Positions 37,652-45,751 of a stretch of DNA of 64,000 nucleotides are shown piece by piece. The stretch's first letter is position 1. Each line of letters begins with the position of its first letter. The DNA comes from Bradyrhizobium sp. Ai1a-2. Its GTDB lineage: Bacteria; Pseudomonadota; Alphaproteobacteria; Rhizobiales; Xanthobacteraceae. The position numbers and the translations under genes are program-made. The DNA is taken from assembly GCF_000426245.1 (NCBI RefSeq), contig NZ_AUEZ01000003.1:153989-217988 (forward strand), given 5' to 3'. The notes below the pieces were generated by a model. The model did not search any database and was not told the DNA's origin. It saw only the letters and a program-made list of their open reading frames with translations.

Positions 37652-38743
37652 ATGAAACTACAATATCTGAGATATGCGCCAGAAATCGAGGTGGTCGCTC
37701 CGAACGAGGCCGCGCTGACAAGCGATATACTGAAGGAAATGGCAGCGACCAGCCAGCGTACCTTCGACCTTCGCCGTCATGCGTTCCGGGACGCTTTTGC
37801 AAAGAGCCACGGCTTTTTGAAGGGAGAGCTTAGCGTTCCCAGGGATTTGCCTGGGCATTTGCGACAGGGTGTTTTTAGTCGCGCTGCAACGTATCAAGTC
37901 GTTGTCCGTCTATCCTCGGGTCCCGGCGATGTCGTCAGCGACACGATTCCGGCATCCCGCGGCATGGCGATCAAGCTTATCGGCGTTGATGGCGTACGGC
38001 TGCTACCAGACCATACGGGGCACAATCAGGATTTCGTGCTCATCAATATCCCGGTGTTCGCCCTGGGAACGCTGCCGCTTTATAAGGACGGCATCAACAC
38101 GGGCAACAAGATTGGCGGGTCGCCGGCGTTCGTCCAGCGTGCCATCGCTGCAGTGGCGTGCGGCGTTGAAGCCGCAGAAGAGGCTGTTGGTGTTGAACCT
38201 TCAGCAGTGGTGCAGCAGCTTGCGCGCGACAATGCCAATCTGCTTGGAGAAACATATCATTCCGCGGCGCCCATCCGCTTCGGCGTTCACATGGCCAAGA
38301 TCAGTGCGGCCCCGCTTTCGCCCAATGTCAAGGCGCTGACGGGCAAGGGGATCGACGACGTCGGCGACTCGACCATGCGCGATCTCGTCGTTGAGCATTT
38401 CCGACACGAAGGTGCGGAATATCAGCTGCGCGCGCAGCTATGCGTCGATCTGGATCGCATGCCGATCGAGGACGCGACCGTACTCTGGCCCGAGGAACTG
38501 TCGCCACATCAGCCCGTCGCCACGCTGCGCATTCCGGCACAAGAGGCGTTTTCTTCGGCACGTCGCGTCTTTGGTGACGACGTTCTCTCGTTCAGCCCAT
38601 GGAACGGCATCGAAGAGCATCGGCCGCTGGGCGCCATCATGCGCGTGAGAAGGTCAGTCTACGAGCAATCGAGCCGCTTTCGCCACGATATGAATGTGCA
38701 GCCGCGCATCGAGCCAGCGGCGATCGGCGACATTCCGGACTGA
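37652..38743 (+). CDS. Catalase-family protein
   Basis: 363 aa, ATG 37652 with AGGG upstream. Shares with heme catalases the segments HLRQGVF, YQVVVRLSSGPGD, SRGMAIKLIG, HNQDFVLINIPVF and the C-terminal RRVFGDDVLSFSPWNG. The classical N-terminal catalytic RVVHARG block and the proximal RxxxY heme ligand motif are not evident. So it belongs to the diverged catalase-related branch and its H2O2 activity is not assured. Single gene. Confidence 0.83.
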   Translation: MKLQYLRYAPEIEVVAPNEAALTSDILKEMAATSQRTFDLRRHAFRDAFAKSHGFLKGELSVPRDLPGHLRQGVFSRAATYQVVVRLSSGPGDVVSDTIPASRGMAIKLIGVDGVRLLPDHTGHNQDFVLINIPVFALGTLPLYKDGINTGNKIGGSPAFVQRAIAAVACGVEAAEEAVGVEPSAVVQQLARDNANLLGETYHSAAPIRFGVHMAKISAAPLSPNVKALTGKGIDDVGDSTMRDLVVEHFRHEGAEYQLRAQLCVDLDRMPIEDATVLWPEELSPHQPVATLRIPAQEAFSSARRVFGDDVLSFSPWNGIEEHRPLGAIMRVRRSVYEQSSRFRHDMNVQPRIEPAAIGDIPD

Positions 38744-39287
38744 GCGACGCGTGAGGGATCTCGTTCAGCGTGATGGACGCTCCCGACGACGAAGCGGAAT
38801 GGCGACGTCAAATTCTTCGAACCTGTCGTCAGTCCACATTCCGCCCGAGGGTGGAAGCTTCGCTCTTAAGGGGCCGAGGAGGTGAGCCAGCTCCGTTTGC
38901 GGCACACGAATCTGGACCGTCCGGACGCCCTAGACTCGAATAGAGCATGAATGACTCGGATCCAACCAGAAACGACATCGGAGCCCAGGGTGGCCCTGAT
39001 CGAATTCGCATAAGGTATATTATGGAATGTTTATATATACAATCAGATCAAATATTTAGGTGAAATTCCTCATAGAAATGGCAATTTGCGGCGTCAGCGC
39101 AAAGCCTCCCGTCGGGCGATCCGGAGCGACCGCATTGGCTCATCCGCATGCGAGCATCCACCCGTCCGCTGCCCCGTCTGAAAGCCGATATTGCCGCGGG
39201 CTCCAGACGCTGCAATAAGCGCCGGCGAGATCGCTTGCCGACCCCACGGCACCGACAACAACAAGCCTCTCAAAGGGAGCAAACCAG
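38744..39287. other. 544-bp gap upstream of the TRAP operon
   Basis: No gene recognised. The section 39010-39070 is unusually AT-rich and holds an inverted repeat, GTATAT (39015-39020) / ATATAC (39035-39040), likely an operator or promoter region for the TRAP operon. Confidence 0.5.
39015..39040. promoter_or_regulatory. Possible operator GTATAT-N14-ATATAC
   Basis: Inverted repeat with 6-bp arms in an AT-rich island about 250 bp before the DctP start. TRAP operons are often controlled by GntR-type repressors that bind such sites; no regulator gene lies adjacent. Confidence 0.3.
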
Positions 39288-40316
39288 ATGAGCTTTTCAC
39301 GACGCGCGCTGCTGAAGGCATCGGCTGCCTCGGCCGGCTCGACCCTCTTGGGCGGCCTTGGCGCGCCATTGGTGGCCCGCGCGCAGACCGCCGAGTTCAC
39401 CTACAAATACGCCAACAATCTCCCGGACAGCCATCCCATGAACGTCCGCGCCCGCGAGATGGCGGCGGCGATCAAGGCCGAGACCAATGGCCGGTTCGAC
39501 CTGCAGGTTTTCCCCAACAACCAGCTCGGTTCCGACACCGATGTGCTGAGCCAGATCCGTTCCGGCGGCGTCGAGTTCTTCACGCTGTCCGGCCTGATCC
39601 TGTCGACGCTGGTGCCGGCGGCATCGATCAACGGCATCGGCTTCGCATTCCCGGACTATGACACGGTCTGGAAGGCCATGGACGGCGGGCTGGGCGCCTA
39701 TGTCCGCGGCGAGATCAAGAAGGCCGGCCTCGAGGTGATGGATAAGATCTGGGACAACGGCTTCCGCCAGACCACGTCCTCGACCAAGCCGATCAATGGG
39801 CCGGAAGACTACAAGGGCTTCAAGATCCGCGTGCCGGTCTCGCCCTTGTGGACCTCGATGTTCAAGGCGTTCGATGCCGCCCCCGCCTCGATCAATTTCA
39901 GCGAGGTCTATTCTGCGCTGCAGACCAGGATCGTCGAGGGTCAGGAGAACCCGTTGGCGATCATCTCGACTGCCAAGCTGTACGAGGTGCAGAAATACTG
40001 CTCGCTGACCAACCACATGTGGGACGGCTTCTGGTTCCTGGCCAACCGCCGCGCCTGGTCGCAGCTGCCTGAGGACGTCACGACCATCGTCGCCAAGAAC
40101 GTCAACGCCGCCGCCGTCAACGAGCGCGCCGACGTCGCCAAGCTGAACGCCAGCCTGCAGCAGGAACTGGCCGGCAAGGGCCTGGTTTTCAACCAGCCGG
40201 GCATCACGCCGTTCCGCGAGAAGCTGCGCGCCGCGGGCTTCTATGCCGAATGGAAGGGCAAGTATGGCGACCAGGCCTGGGAGCTTTTGGAGAAATCCGT
40301 CGGCAAGCTGTCGTAA
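39288..40316 (+). CDS. TRAP transporter substrate-binding protein (DctP family)
   Basis: 342 aa. Tat-type signal SFSRRALLKASAASAGS with cleavage near ARAQ. DctP fold: FTYKYANNLPDSHPMNVRAREMA, FPNNQLGSDTDVLSQIRSGGVEFF, KIRVPVSPLWTSMFKAF, and the Arg that contacts carboxylates likely in this region, then QTRIVEGQENP. Binds an organic acid in the periplasm for the membrane partner encoded 45 bp downstream. ATG 39288 follows GGGAGC. Confidence 0.94.
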   Translation: MSFSRRALLKASAASAGSTLLGGLGAPLVARAQTAEFTYKYANNLPDSHPMNVRAREMAAAIKAETNGRFDLQVFPNNQLGSDTDVLSQIRSGGVEFFTLSGLILSTLVPAASINGIGFAFPDYDTVWKAMDGGLGAYVRGEIKKAGLEVMDKIWDNGFRQTTSSTKPINGPEDYKGFKIRVPVSPLWTSMFKAFDAAPASINFSEVYSALQTRIVEGQENPLAIISTAKLYEVQKYCSLTNHMWDGFWFLANRRAWSQLPEDVTTIVAKNVNAAAVNERADVAKLNASLQQELAGKGLVFNQPGITPFREKLRAAGFYAEWKGKYGDQAWELLEKSVGKLS

Positions 40317-40361
40317 GCTCCCAGCGCGCCAACTCAATAATCTCTAGTGCAGGGGGCCGTT

Positions 40362-42260
40362 ATGGCTCATGCCGAACTGAGCGAGATCATGGCCGGCGAG
40401 GCGGATCACTCCCCTCGCCGCCGCTCGTTCATGGAGTCGGTCGAACACGCGCTCGGAAGGATGGTCGAGATCCCGGCGGCGCTATTGGTCGTGGCCGAGA
40501 TCGTGATCCTGTTCGCCGGCGTGGTCGCGCGCTATGGGCTGCACAGCCCGTTGATCTGGTCGGACGAACTGGCATCGATCCTGTTCCTGTGGCTGGCGAT
40601 GCTGGGCGCCGCGGTCGCGTTCCGCCGCGCCGAGCACATGCGGATGACCGCGATCGTCGCCAATGCGCGTCCGGCGCTGCGGGCCTATCTCGATCTCGTC
40701 GCGACCGCCGCGGCGCTGGCGTTCCTGCTTCTGATCGCCTGGCCGGCCTACGAATACGCCTACGAGGAAAGCTACATCACTACGCCAGCGCTGCAGATCC
40801 TCAATAGCTGGCGGGCGGCGGCGCTGCCGACCGGAATCGGCCTGATGGCGCTGTTCGCGCTGCTGCGGCTTGCCCGCGCGGCCAATGTGCGGACGGTGCT
40901 CGCCGCAATCGCATCGGTGGCGGTGGTGATCGCGGTGTTCTGGCTGCTCAAGGGCAGTTTGCGGCCGCTCGGCAATCTCAATCTCATCATCTTCTTCGTC
41001 GGCGTCACCGGCTTCTCGGTCTTTGCCGGCGTGCCTATCGCGTTCGCTTTCGGGCTCGCCACCTACGGCTATCTGGCGCTGACGACCAGCACGCCGCTGA
41101 TGGTGCTGGTCGGCCGCATGGACGAGGGCATGAGCCACCTGATCCTGTTGTCGGTGCCGCTGTTCGTCTTCCTGGGGCTTCTGATCGAGATGACCGGCAT
41201 GGCGCGGGCGATGGTCGCCTTCCTGGCGAGCCTGCTCGGCCATGTCAGAGGTGGCCTGCATTACGTGCTGGTCGGCGCGATGTACCTGGTCTCGGGCATT
41301 TCCGGCTCCAAGGCGGCCGACATGGCGGCCGTCGCGCCGGTGCTGTTTCCGGAGATGAAGGCGCGCGGCGCGCGTCCCGGCGACCTCGTCGCCCTGCTCT
41401 CCGCCACTGGCGCGCAGACCGAAACCATCCCGCCGAGCCTCGTGCTGATCACGATCGGCTCGGTCACCGGCGTTTCGATTGCCGCGCTGTTCACCGGCGG
41501 CCTGCTGCCGGGCGTGGTGCTGGCGATCACGCTGTCCGCGCTGGTCTGGTGGCGCTACCGCAAGGAGGACCTGAGTCACGTGAAAAGGGCGAGCGGCGCC
41601 GAGATCTGGCGGGCGCTCATCATCGCCCTGCCCGCGCTGGCGCTGCCTTTCGTGATCCGCTACGCCGTGATCGAGGGCATTGCCACCGCGACGGAAGTCT
41701 CCACGATCGGCATCGTCTATGCCTTCATCGTCGGCTTCTTTATCTACGGCCTCTTGATCTATCGCAATTTCGAGTGGCGACGGCTCATGCCAATGCTGGT
41801 CGAGACGGCTTGCCTGTCGGGGGCGATCCTCCTGATCATCGGCACGGCGACCGGGATGGCCTGGGGGCTCACCCAGTCCGGCTTCTCCCGGGCGCTCGCT
41901 ACCGCCATGACCGGCCTGCCCGGCGGCTCGGCGAGTTTCATCGCGGTGTCGATCCTGGCATTCGTGATCCTCGGCAGCGTGCTCGAGGGGATACCGGCGA
42001 TCGTGCTGTTCGGGCCATTGTTATTTCCGATCGCGCGCGCCGTCGGCGTCCATGAGGTCCATTATGCCATGATCATTATCCTGGCGATGGGCATCGGATT
42101 GTTCGCACCGCCCTTCGGCGTCGGCTATTATGCGGCCTGCGCCATCGGGCGCGTCGATCCGGCGCAAGGCATCAGACCGATCTGGGGCTATCTTCTGGCA
42201 CTGATGGTCGGCCTGATCATCGTCGCCGTCTTCCCGTGGATTTCCATCGGGTTCCTGTGA
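40362..42260 (+). CDS. TRAP transporter fused small/large permease (DctQM)
   Basis: 632 aa, ATG 40362 with AGGGGG upstream. Residues about 30-190 are the small DctQ subunit with four helices (VAEIVILFAGVVARYG, SDELASILFLWLAMLGAAVAFRR). Residues about 200-632 are the large DctM subunit, with around 12 helices and family signatures VPLFVFLGLLIEMTGMA, GSKAADMAAVAPVLFPEM, IPPSLVLITIGSV and LFAPPFGVGYY. Fusion of Q and M is known in TRAP systems. Uses a Na+ or H+ gradient to import the DctP ligand. Confidence 0.94.
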   Translation: MAHAELSEIMAGEADHSPRRRSFMESVEHALGRMVEIPAALLVVAEIVILFAGVVARYGLHSPLIWSDELASILFLWLAMLGAAVAFRRAEHMRMTAIVANARPALRAYLDLVATAAALAFLLLIAWPAYEYAYEESYITTPALQILNSWRAAALPTGIGLMALFALLRLARAANVRTVLAAIASVAVVIAVFWLLKGSLRPLGNLNLIIFFVGVTGFSVFAGVPIAFAFGLATYGYLALTTSTPLMVLVGRMDEGMSHLILLSVPLFVFLGLLIEMTGMARAMVAFLASLLGHVRGGLHYVLVGAMYLVSGISGSKAADMAAVAPVLFPEMKARGARPGDLVALLSATGAQTETIPPSLVLITIGSVTGVSIAALFTGGLLPGVVLAITLSALVWWRYRKEDLSHVKRASGAEIWRALIIALPALALPFVIRYAVIEGIATATEVSTIGIVYAFIVGFFIYGLLIYRNFEWRRLMPMLVETACLSGAILLIIGTATGMAWGLTQSGFSRALATAMTGLPGGSASFIAVSILAFVILGSVLEGIPAIVLFGPLLFPIARAVGVHEVHYAMIIILAMGIGLFAPPFGVGYYAACAIGRVDPAQGIRPIWGYLLALMVGLIIVAVFPWISIGFL

Positions 42261-42287
42261 GACTTTAATCTTTGATGGGATCGAGCC

Positions 42288-43937
42288 ATGAGCGCAGCCC
42301 AGAACCAGTACAATATCGGATTGGACAAGACGCCGGCCAACTACGTGCCGCTGACGCCGCTCAGCTTCCTGGCGCGTTCGGCCGCGATCTATCCCGACCA
42401 TGTCAGCACGGTCTATGAGGGCCGCAGCTTCACGTGGGCCGAGACCTATGACCGCTGCCGGCGCTTCGCGTCCTATCTCGCCAGCCGCGGCATCGGGGTC
42501 GGCGATACCGTTGCGGCGATGCTGCCGAACATCCCGGCGATGAACGAACTGCATTTCGCGGTGCCGATGACCGGCGCGGTACTGAATACGTTGAACATCC
42601 GCCTCGACGCGCCTTCGATCGCATTCCAGCTCGATCATGGCGGCGCCAGGATCATCCTGGTCGATCCCGAATTCGCCGGCGTCATCGCCGACGCGTTGAC
42701 GCAGATGAAAGGGCCAAAGCCCTTCGTCATCGACGTCGATGACGCGTCATTCGGCGCCGGCAATCGCATCGGCGAGATCGAATATGAAGCGGCGCTCGCT
42801 CTGGGCGACCCTAATTTTGTCGAGCGTCGGCCCGACGACGAATGGGAAGCGATCGCGCTCAGCTACACGTCGGGCACCACGGGCAACCCCAAGGGCGTCG
42901 TGACCCATCACCGCGGCGCCTATCTCAACGCTGTCAGCAACATCCTCGCCGGCAATCTCGGTCAGCACCCGGTCTACCTCTGGACGCTGCCGATGTTCCA
43001 CTGCAACGGCTGGTGCTTCCCCTGGACCATGGCGGCCGCGGCCGGCGTCAACGTCTGCCTCCGCAAGGTCGAGCCCACCAAGATCTTCGAGCTGATCGCA
43101 AAGCACGGCGTCACCCATATGTGCGGCGCGCCGATCGTCTACAACGTGCTCATCAACGCGCCGGACGCGCCGAAGGGTGAGCGCGCAAGACCCGTGATTG
43201 GATTGATCGCGGGCGCCGCGCCGCCGGTCGCCGTGCTCGAAGGCGCCGAGCGGATCGGCATCAAACTCACCCATGTCTATGGCCTGACCGAGGTCTACGG
43301 CCCCGCCTCCGTCTGCGCCGAGCAGCCCGGCTGGGACGAATTGCCCGCTGCGCAGCGCGCGCAGATGAAGCGGCGGCAGGGCGTGCCCTACCCGCTCGAA
43401 GAGGCCGTCACTGTGCTCGATCCCTCAACGATGCAGCCCGTGCCGCGCGACGGCGAGACCATCGGCGAGGTGATGTTCCGCGGCAACATCGTGATGAAGG
43501 GCTATCTGAAGAACGAGAACGCCACCAAGCAGGCCTTCGCCGGCGGCTGGTTCCACACTGGCGATCTCGGCGTGCTCGACGAGCATGGCTACGTCATCAT
43601 CAAGGATCGCTCCAAGGACATCATCATCTCCGGCGGCGAGAACGTCTCCTCCGTCGAGGTCGAGGATATCCTCTACAAGCATCCCGCGGTGCTGTTTGCG
43701 GCAGTGGTGGCAAAGCCCGACACGAAATGGGGCGAAGTGCCCTGCGCCTTCATCGAGCTGAAGGAAGGCGCGACCGCGACGGAGGCAGAGATCATCGCCT
43801 TCTGCCGCGATCAGATGTCCGGCTTCAAGACGCCGAAAGCAGTCGTGTTCGGCCCGATCCCGAAGACCTCGACCGGCAAGATCCAGAAATTCATGCTGCG
43901 CGACCAGGTCGGATCAGCAAAGGCTATTACGGCGTAG
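42288..43937 (+). CDS. AMP-forming acyl-CoA synthetase
   Basis: 549 aa, 27 bp after the TRAP permease. ANL superfamily: P-loop SYTSGTTGNPKGVVTHH, A4-A5 region HVYGLTEVYGPA, WFHTGDLG, DRSKDIIISGGENVSSVEVE, and C-terminal Lys in PKTSTGKIQKF. The MLPNIPAMNELHFAVPMTGAVLN segment resembles 3-methylmercaptopropionate-CoA ligase (DmdB) and medium/short acyl-CoA ligases. With the TRAP genes it probably activates the imported acid. Exact acid cannot be read. Confidence 0.93.
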   Translation: MSAAQNQYNIGLDKTPANYVPLTPLSFLARSAAIYPDHVSTVYEGRSFTWAETYDRCRRFASYLASRGIGVGDTVAAMLPNIPAMNELHFAVPMTGAVLNTLNIRLDAPSIAFQLDHGGARIILVDPEFAGVIADALTQMKGPKPFVIDVDDASFGAGNRIGEIEYEAALALGDPNFVERRPDDEWEAIALSYTSGTTGNPKGVVTHHRGAYLNAVSNILAGNLGQHPVYLWTLPMFHCNGWCFPWTMAAAAGVNVCLRKVEPTKIFELIAKHGVTHMCGAPIVYNVLINAPDAPKGERARPVIGLIAGAAPPVAVLEGAERIGIKLTHVYGLTEVYGPASVCAEQPGWDELPAAQRAQMKRRQGVPYPLEEAVTVLDPSTMQPVPRDGETIGEVMFRGNIVMKGYLKNENATKQAFAGGWFHTGDLGVLDEHGYVIIKDRSKDIIISGGENVSSVEVEDILYKHPAVLFAAVVAKPDTKWGEVPCAFIELKEGATATEAEIIAFCRDQMSGFKTPKAVVFGPIPKTSTGKIQKFMLRDQVGSAKAITA

Positions 43938-43944
43938 CCGCAGC

Positions 43945-44035
43945 CACCGTCATTGCGAGCGAAGCGAAGCAATCCATCCAACCGCGGGCGCAAGCGGAGA
44001 CATTGATTGCTTCGCTTCGCCCGCAATGACGGTGG
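43945..44035. repeat. Inverted-repeat intergenic element (CCGTCATTGCG type)
   Basis: Ends CCACCGTCATTGCG (43945-43958) and CGCAATGACGGTGG (44022-44035) are exact inverse copies. The arms continue with the imperfect GAGCGAAGCGAAGCAAT / ATTGCTTCGCTTCGCC. A frequent intergenic palindrome in Bradyrhizobium. Can fold into a long hairpin after the acyl-CoA synthetase operon. Confidence 0.8.
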
Positions 44036-44051
44036 AGGTTTTGCGCCGATT

Positions 44052-44139
44052 CGTAGGGGGCAAAGCGAAGCGTGCCCACCATCGCGAGCGGAGTGTTTGA
44101 TGGTGGGTACGGCGCAAGCGCGCCTTTGCCTATCCTACG
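44052..44139. repeat. Second intergenic palindromic element
   Basis: Left arm CGTAGGGGGCAAAGCGAAGCGTGCCCACCATC starts at 44052. An imperfect inverse copy, GATGGTGGGTACGGCGCAAGCGCGCCTTTGCCTATCCTACG, ends at 44139. Another family typical of Bradyrhizobium, stacked directly behind the first, between the TRAP operon and the convergent hydrolase operon. (Arms quoted in pieces: CGTAGGGGGCAAAGCGAAGC and GCGCCTTTGCCTATCCTACG.). Confidence 0.72.
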
Positions 44140-44142
44140 GCC

Positions 44143-44949
44143 TCACCCTGCCTTGTCCAATACCAGCCGCATGCCGTCATGGGCCGGCACCACGCCGGCG
44201 GGCAGGCTCTTGCGCAGCACCTCATAGTCGAGGTCCGCGTGCATGTTGGTGATGACGGCACGCTTCGGCTTGAAGCGGCTGATCCATGACAGCGCATCGG
44301 CCACGCTGAAATGGCTGGAATGCGTCACATAGCGCAATCCGTCGACGATCCAGAGACCGAGATTCTGCAGCGCCGGCCAGCTTTCCTTGGGAATGTCGTG
44401 CAGATCGGGCGTGTAGGCGGCATTGCCGACGCGAAAGCCGAGCGCGGGAATCCTGCCGTGCTGAACCAGGAAGGCGGAAAGCTTGACCGGACCGCCCTTC
44501 CCTTCGGTCGTATGACTCTCGCCCGCCTCGATCCCATGACGCGTCAGGATCGGCGGATAGTCGCTGCCCTCGGGCGAGATGAAGCAATAGGAGAACCGCG
44601 CCATGATGTCCTTGGCGGTCGACTGATTGAAGTAGACCGGAATGCGTCGGCGCTGATGCATCACGACCGAGCGCAGGTCGTCGATGCCATGGGTCTGGTC
44701 GGCGTGCTCATGCGTCAGGAACACCGCATCGATGTGATCGACATTGGCGTCGATCAGTTGCTCGCGCAGGTCGGGCGAGGTGTCGACCACGATCCGCGTG
44801 GTGCCGTGCGCGCCGTTGCGCTCGACCAGCAGCGAACAGCGACGGCGGCGGTTCTTCGGATTGTTCGGATCACAGGCGCCCCAGCCGATCGCCGGGCGCG
44901 GCACGCCGGCGGAGGAGCCGCAGCCCAAAATCGTCAATGTGATCGTCAT
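44143..44949 (-). CDS. Metallo-beta-lactamase-fold hydrolase (PhnP-like)
   Basis: 268 aa. Begins with the fold's first strand TILGCGSSAGVPRP and carries the zinc motif LTHEHADQTHGIDDLR and a later HSSHFS metal region. The same layout is found in PhnP-type cyclic phosphodiesterases. Substrate unknown. Start ATG overlaps the TatD stop by ATGA. Last gene of the rlpA-to-hydrolase minus-strand cluster. Confidence 0.9.
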   Translation of the reverse strand: MTITLTILGCGSSAGVPRPAIGWGACDPNNPKNRRRRCSLLVERNGAHGTTRIVVDTSPDLREQLIDANVDHIDAVFLTHEHADQTHGIDDLRSVVMHQRRRIPVYFNQSTAKDIMARFSYCFISPEGSDYPPILTRHGIEAGESHTTEGKGGPVKLSAFLVQHGRIPALGFRVGNAAYTPDLHDIPKESWPALQNLGLWIVDGLRYVTHSSHFSVADALSWISRFKPKRAVITNMHADLDYEVLRKSLPAGVVPAHDGMRLVLDKAG

Positions 44950-45737
44950 GCCGCCTCTTTCGGAGCCGGCACTTTGGAGAACAGCCGGAAGAAGTTTTCA
45001 GTGGTCTGCCGCGAGATTTCTTCCAGCGAAACGCCGCGCGTTTCGGCGAGGACCTTTGCGACCTCGACCACGTAGGACGGCTCGTTGCGCTTGCCGCGGA
45101 ACTTGCCGGGCGCGAGATATGGCGAGTCGGTCTCGACCATGATGCGATCATCAGGCAGCTCGGCCGCGAGCGCCCGCAACGCCTCCGATTTCTTGAAGGT
45201 CAGGATGCCCGTGAACGAGATCGACAGGCCAAGCGATATAGCTTTCATCGCAAGCTCGCGCCCGCCGGTATAGCAATGCAGCACGGCCTTGAAAGGCCCC
45301 TTCGCCACCTCGTCTTCCAGGATGCGGCCGCAATCCTCGTCCGCCTCGCGGGTATGGATCACGAGCGGCAGGCCGGTCGAGCGCGCCGCCGCGATATGCG
45401 CGCGAAAGCCGCGCTCCTGCGCCTCGCGCGAACCGTGCTGATAGAAGTAATCGAGCCCTGCTTCGCCGAGCGCCACGACCTTCGGATGCCTGGTCAGCTC
45501 GATCAGTTCGGAGGGCGGAATGCCGTCTTCCTGGTCGGCCTCATGCGGATGGGTGCCGACCGAGCAATAGACGTTCGGAAAACGCTCGGCGATCTTGAGC
45601 AGCGCATCGAGCCGCCGGACCCGGGTCGAGATCGTGACCATGCGCCCCACGCCCGCGCTCTCGGCGCGCGCGACGATGGCGTCGAGATCCTCGGCAAAAT
45701 CCGGAAAATCCAGATGGCAATGGCTGTCGACCAGCAT
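44946..45737 (-). CDS. TatD-family metal-dependent hydrolase
   Basis: 264 aa from ATG 45737 with GGAAGG 4 nt upstream (a TTG at 45755 is possible). TIM-barrel amidohydrolase: N-terminal DSHCHLDF, GEAGLDYFY, VIHTREADED, LHCYTGG and VETDSPYLAP metal ligands. TatD proteins act as 3'-5' DNA exonucleases or D-aminoacyl-tRNA deacylase-like enzymes. Follows metG by 14 bp, the usual alphaproteobacterial order. Confidence 0.93.
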   Translation of the reverse strand: MLVDSHCHLDFPDFAEDLDAIVARAESAGVGRMVTISTRVRRLDALLKIAERFPNVYCSVGTHPHEADQEDGIPPSELIELTRHPKVVALGEAGLDYFYQHGSREAQERGFRAHIAAARSTGLPLVIHTREADEDCGRILEDEVAKGPFKAVLHCYTGGRELAMKAISLGLSISFTGILTFKKSEALRALAAELPDDRIMVETDSPYLAPGKFRGKRNEPSYVVEVAKVLAETRGVSLEEISRQTTENFFRLFSKVPAPKEAA

Positions 45738-45751
45738 GTCCTTCCAACCGC

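Noticed and set aside
43945..44139. Repeated palindromes considered as a CRISPR-like array
   Set aside because: They are two different inverted elements without regularly spaced identical repeats or spacers; no cas genes.
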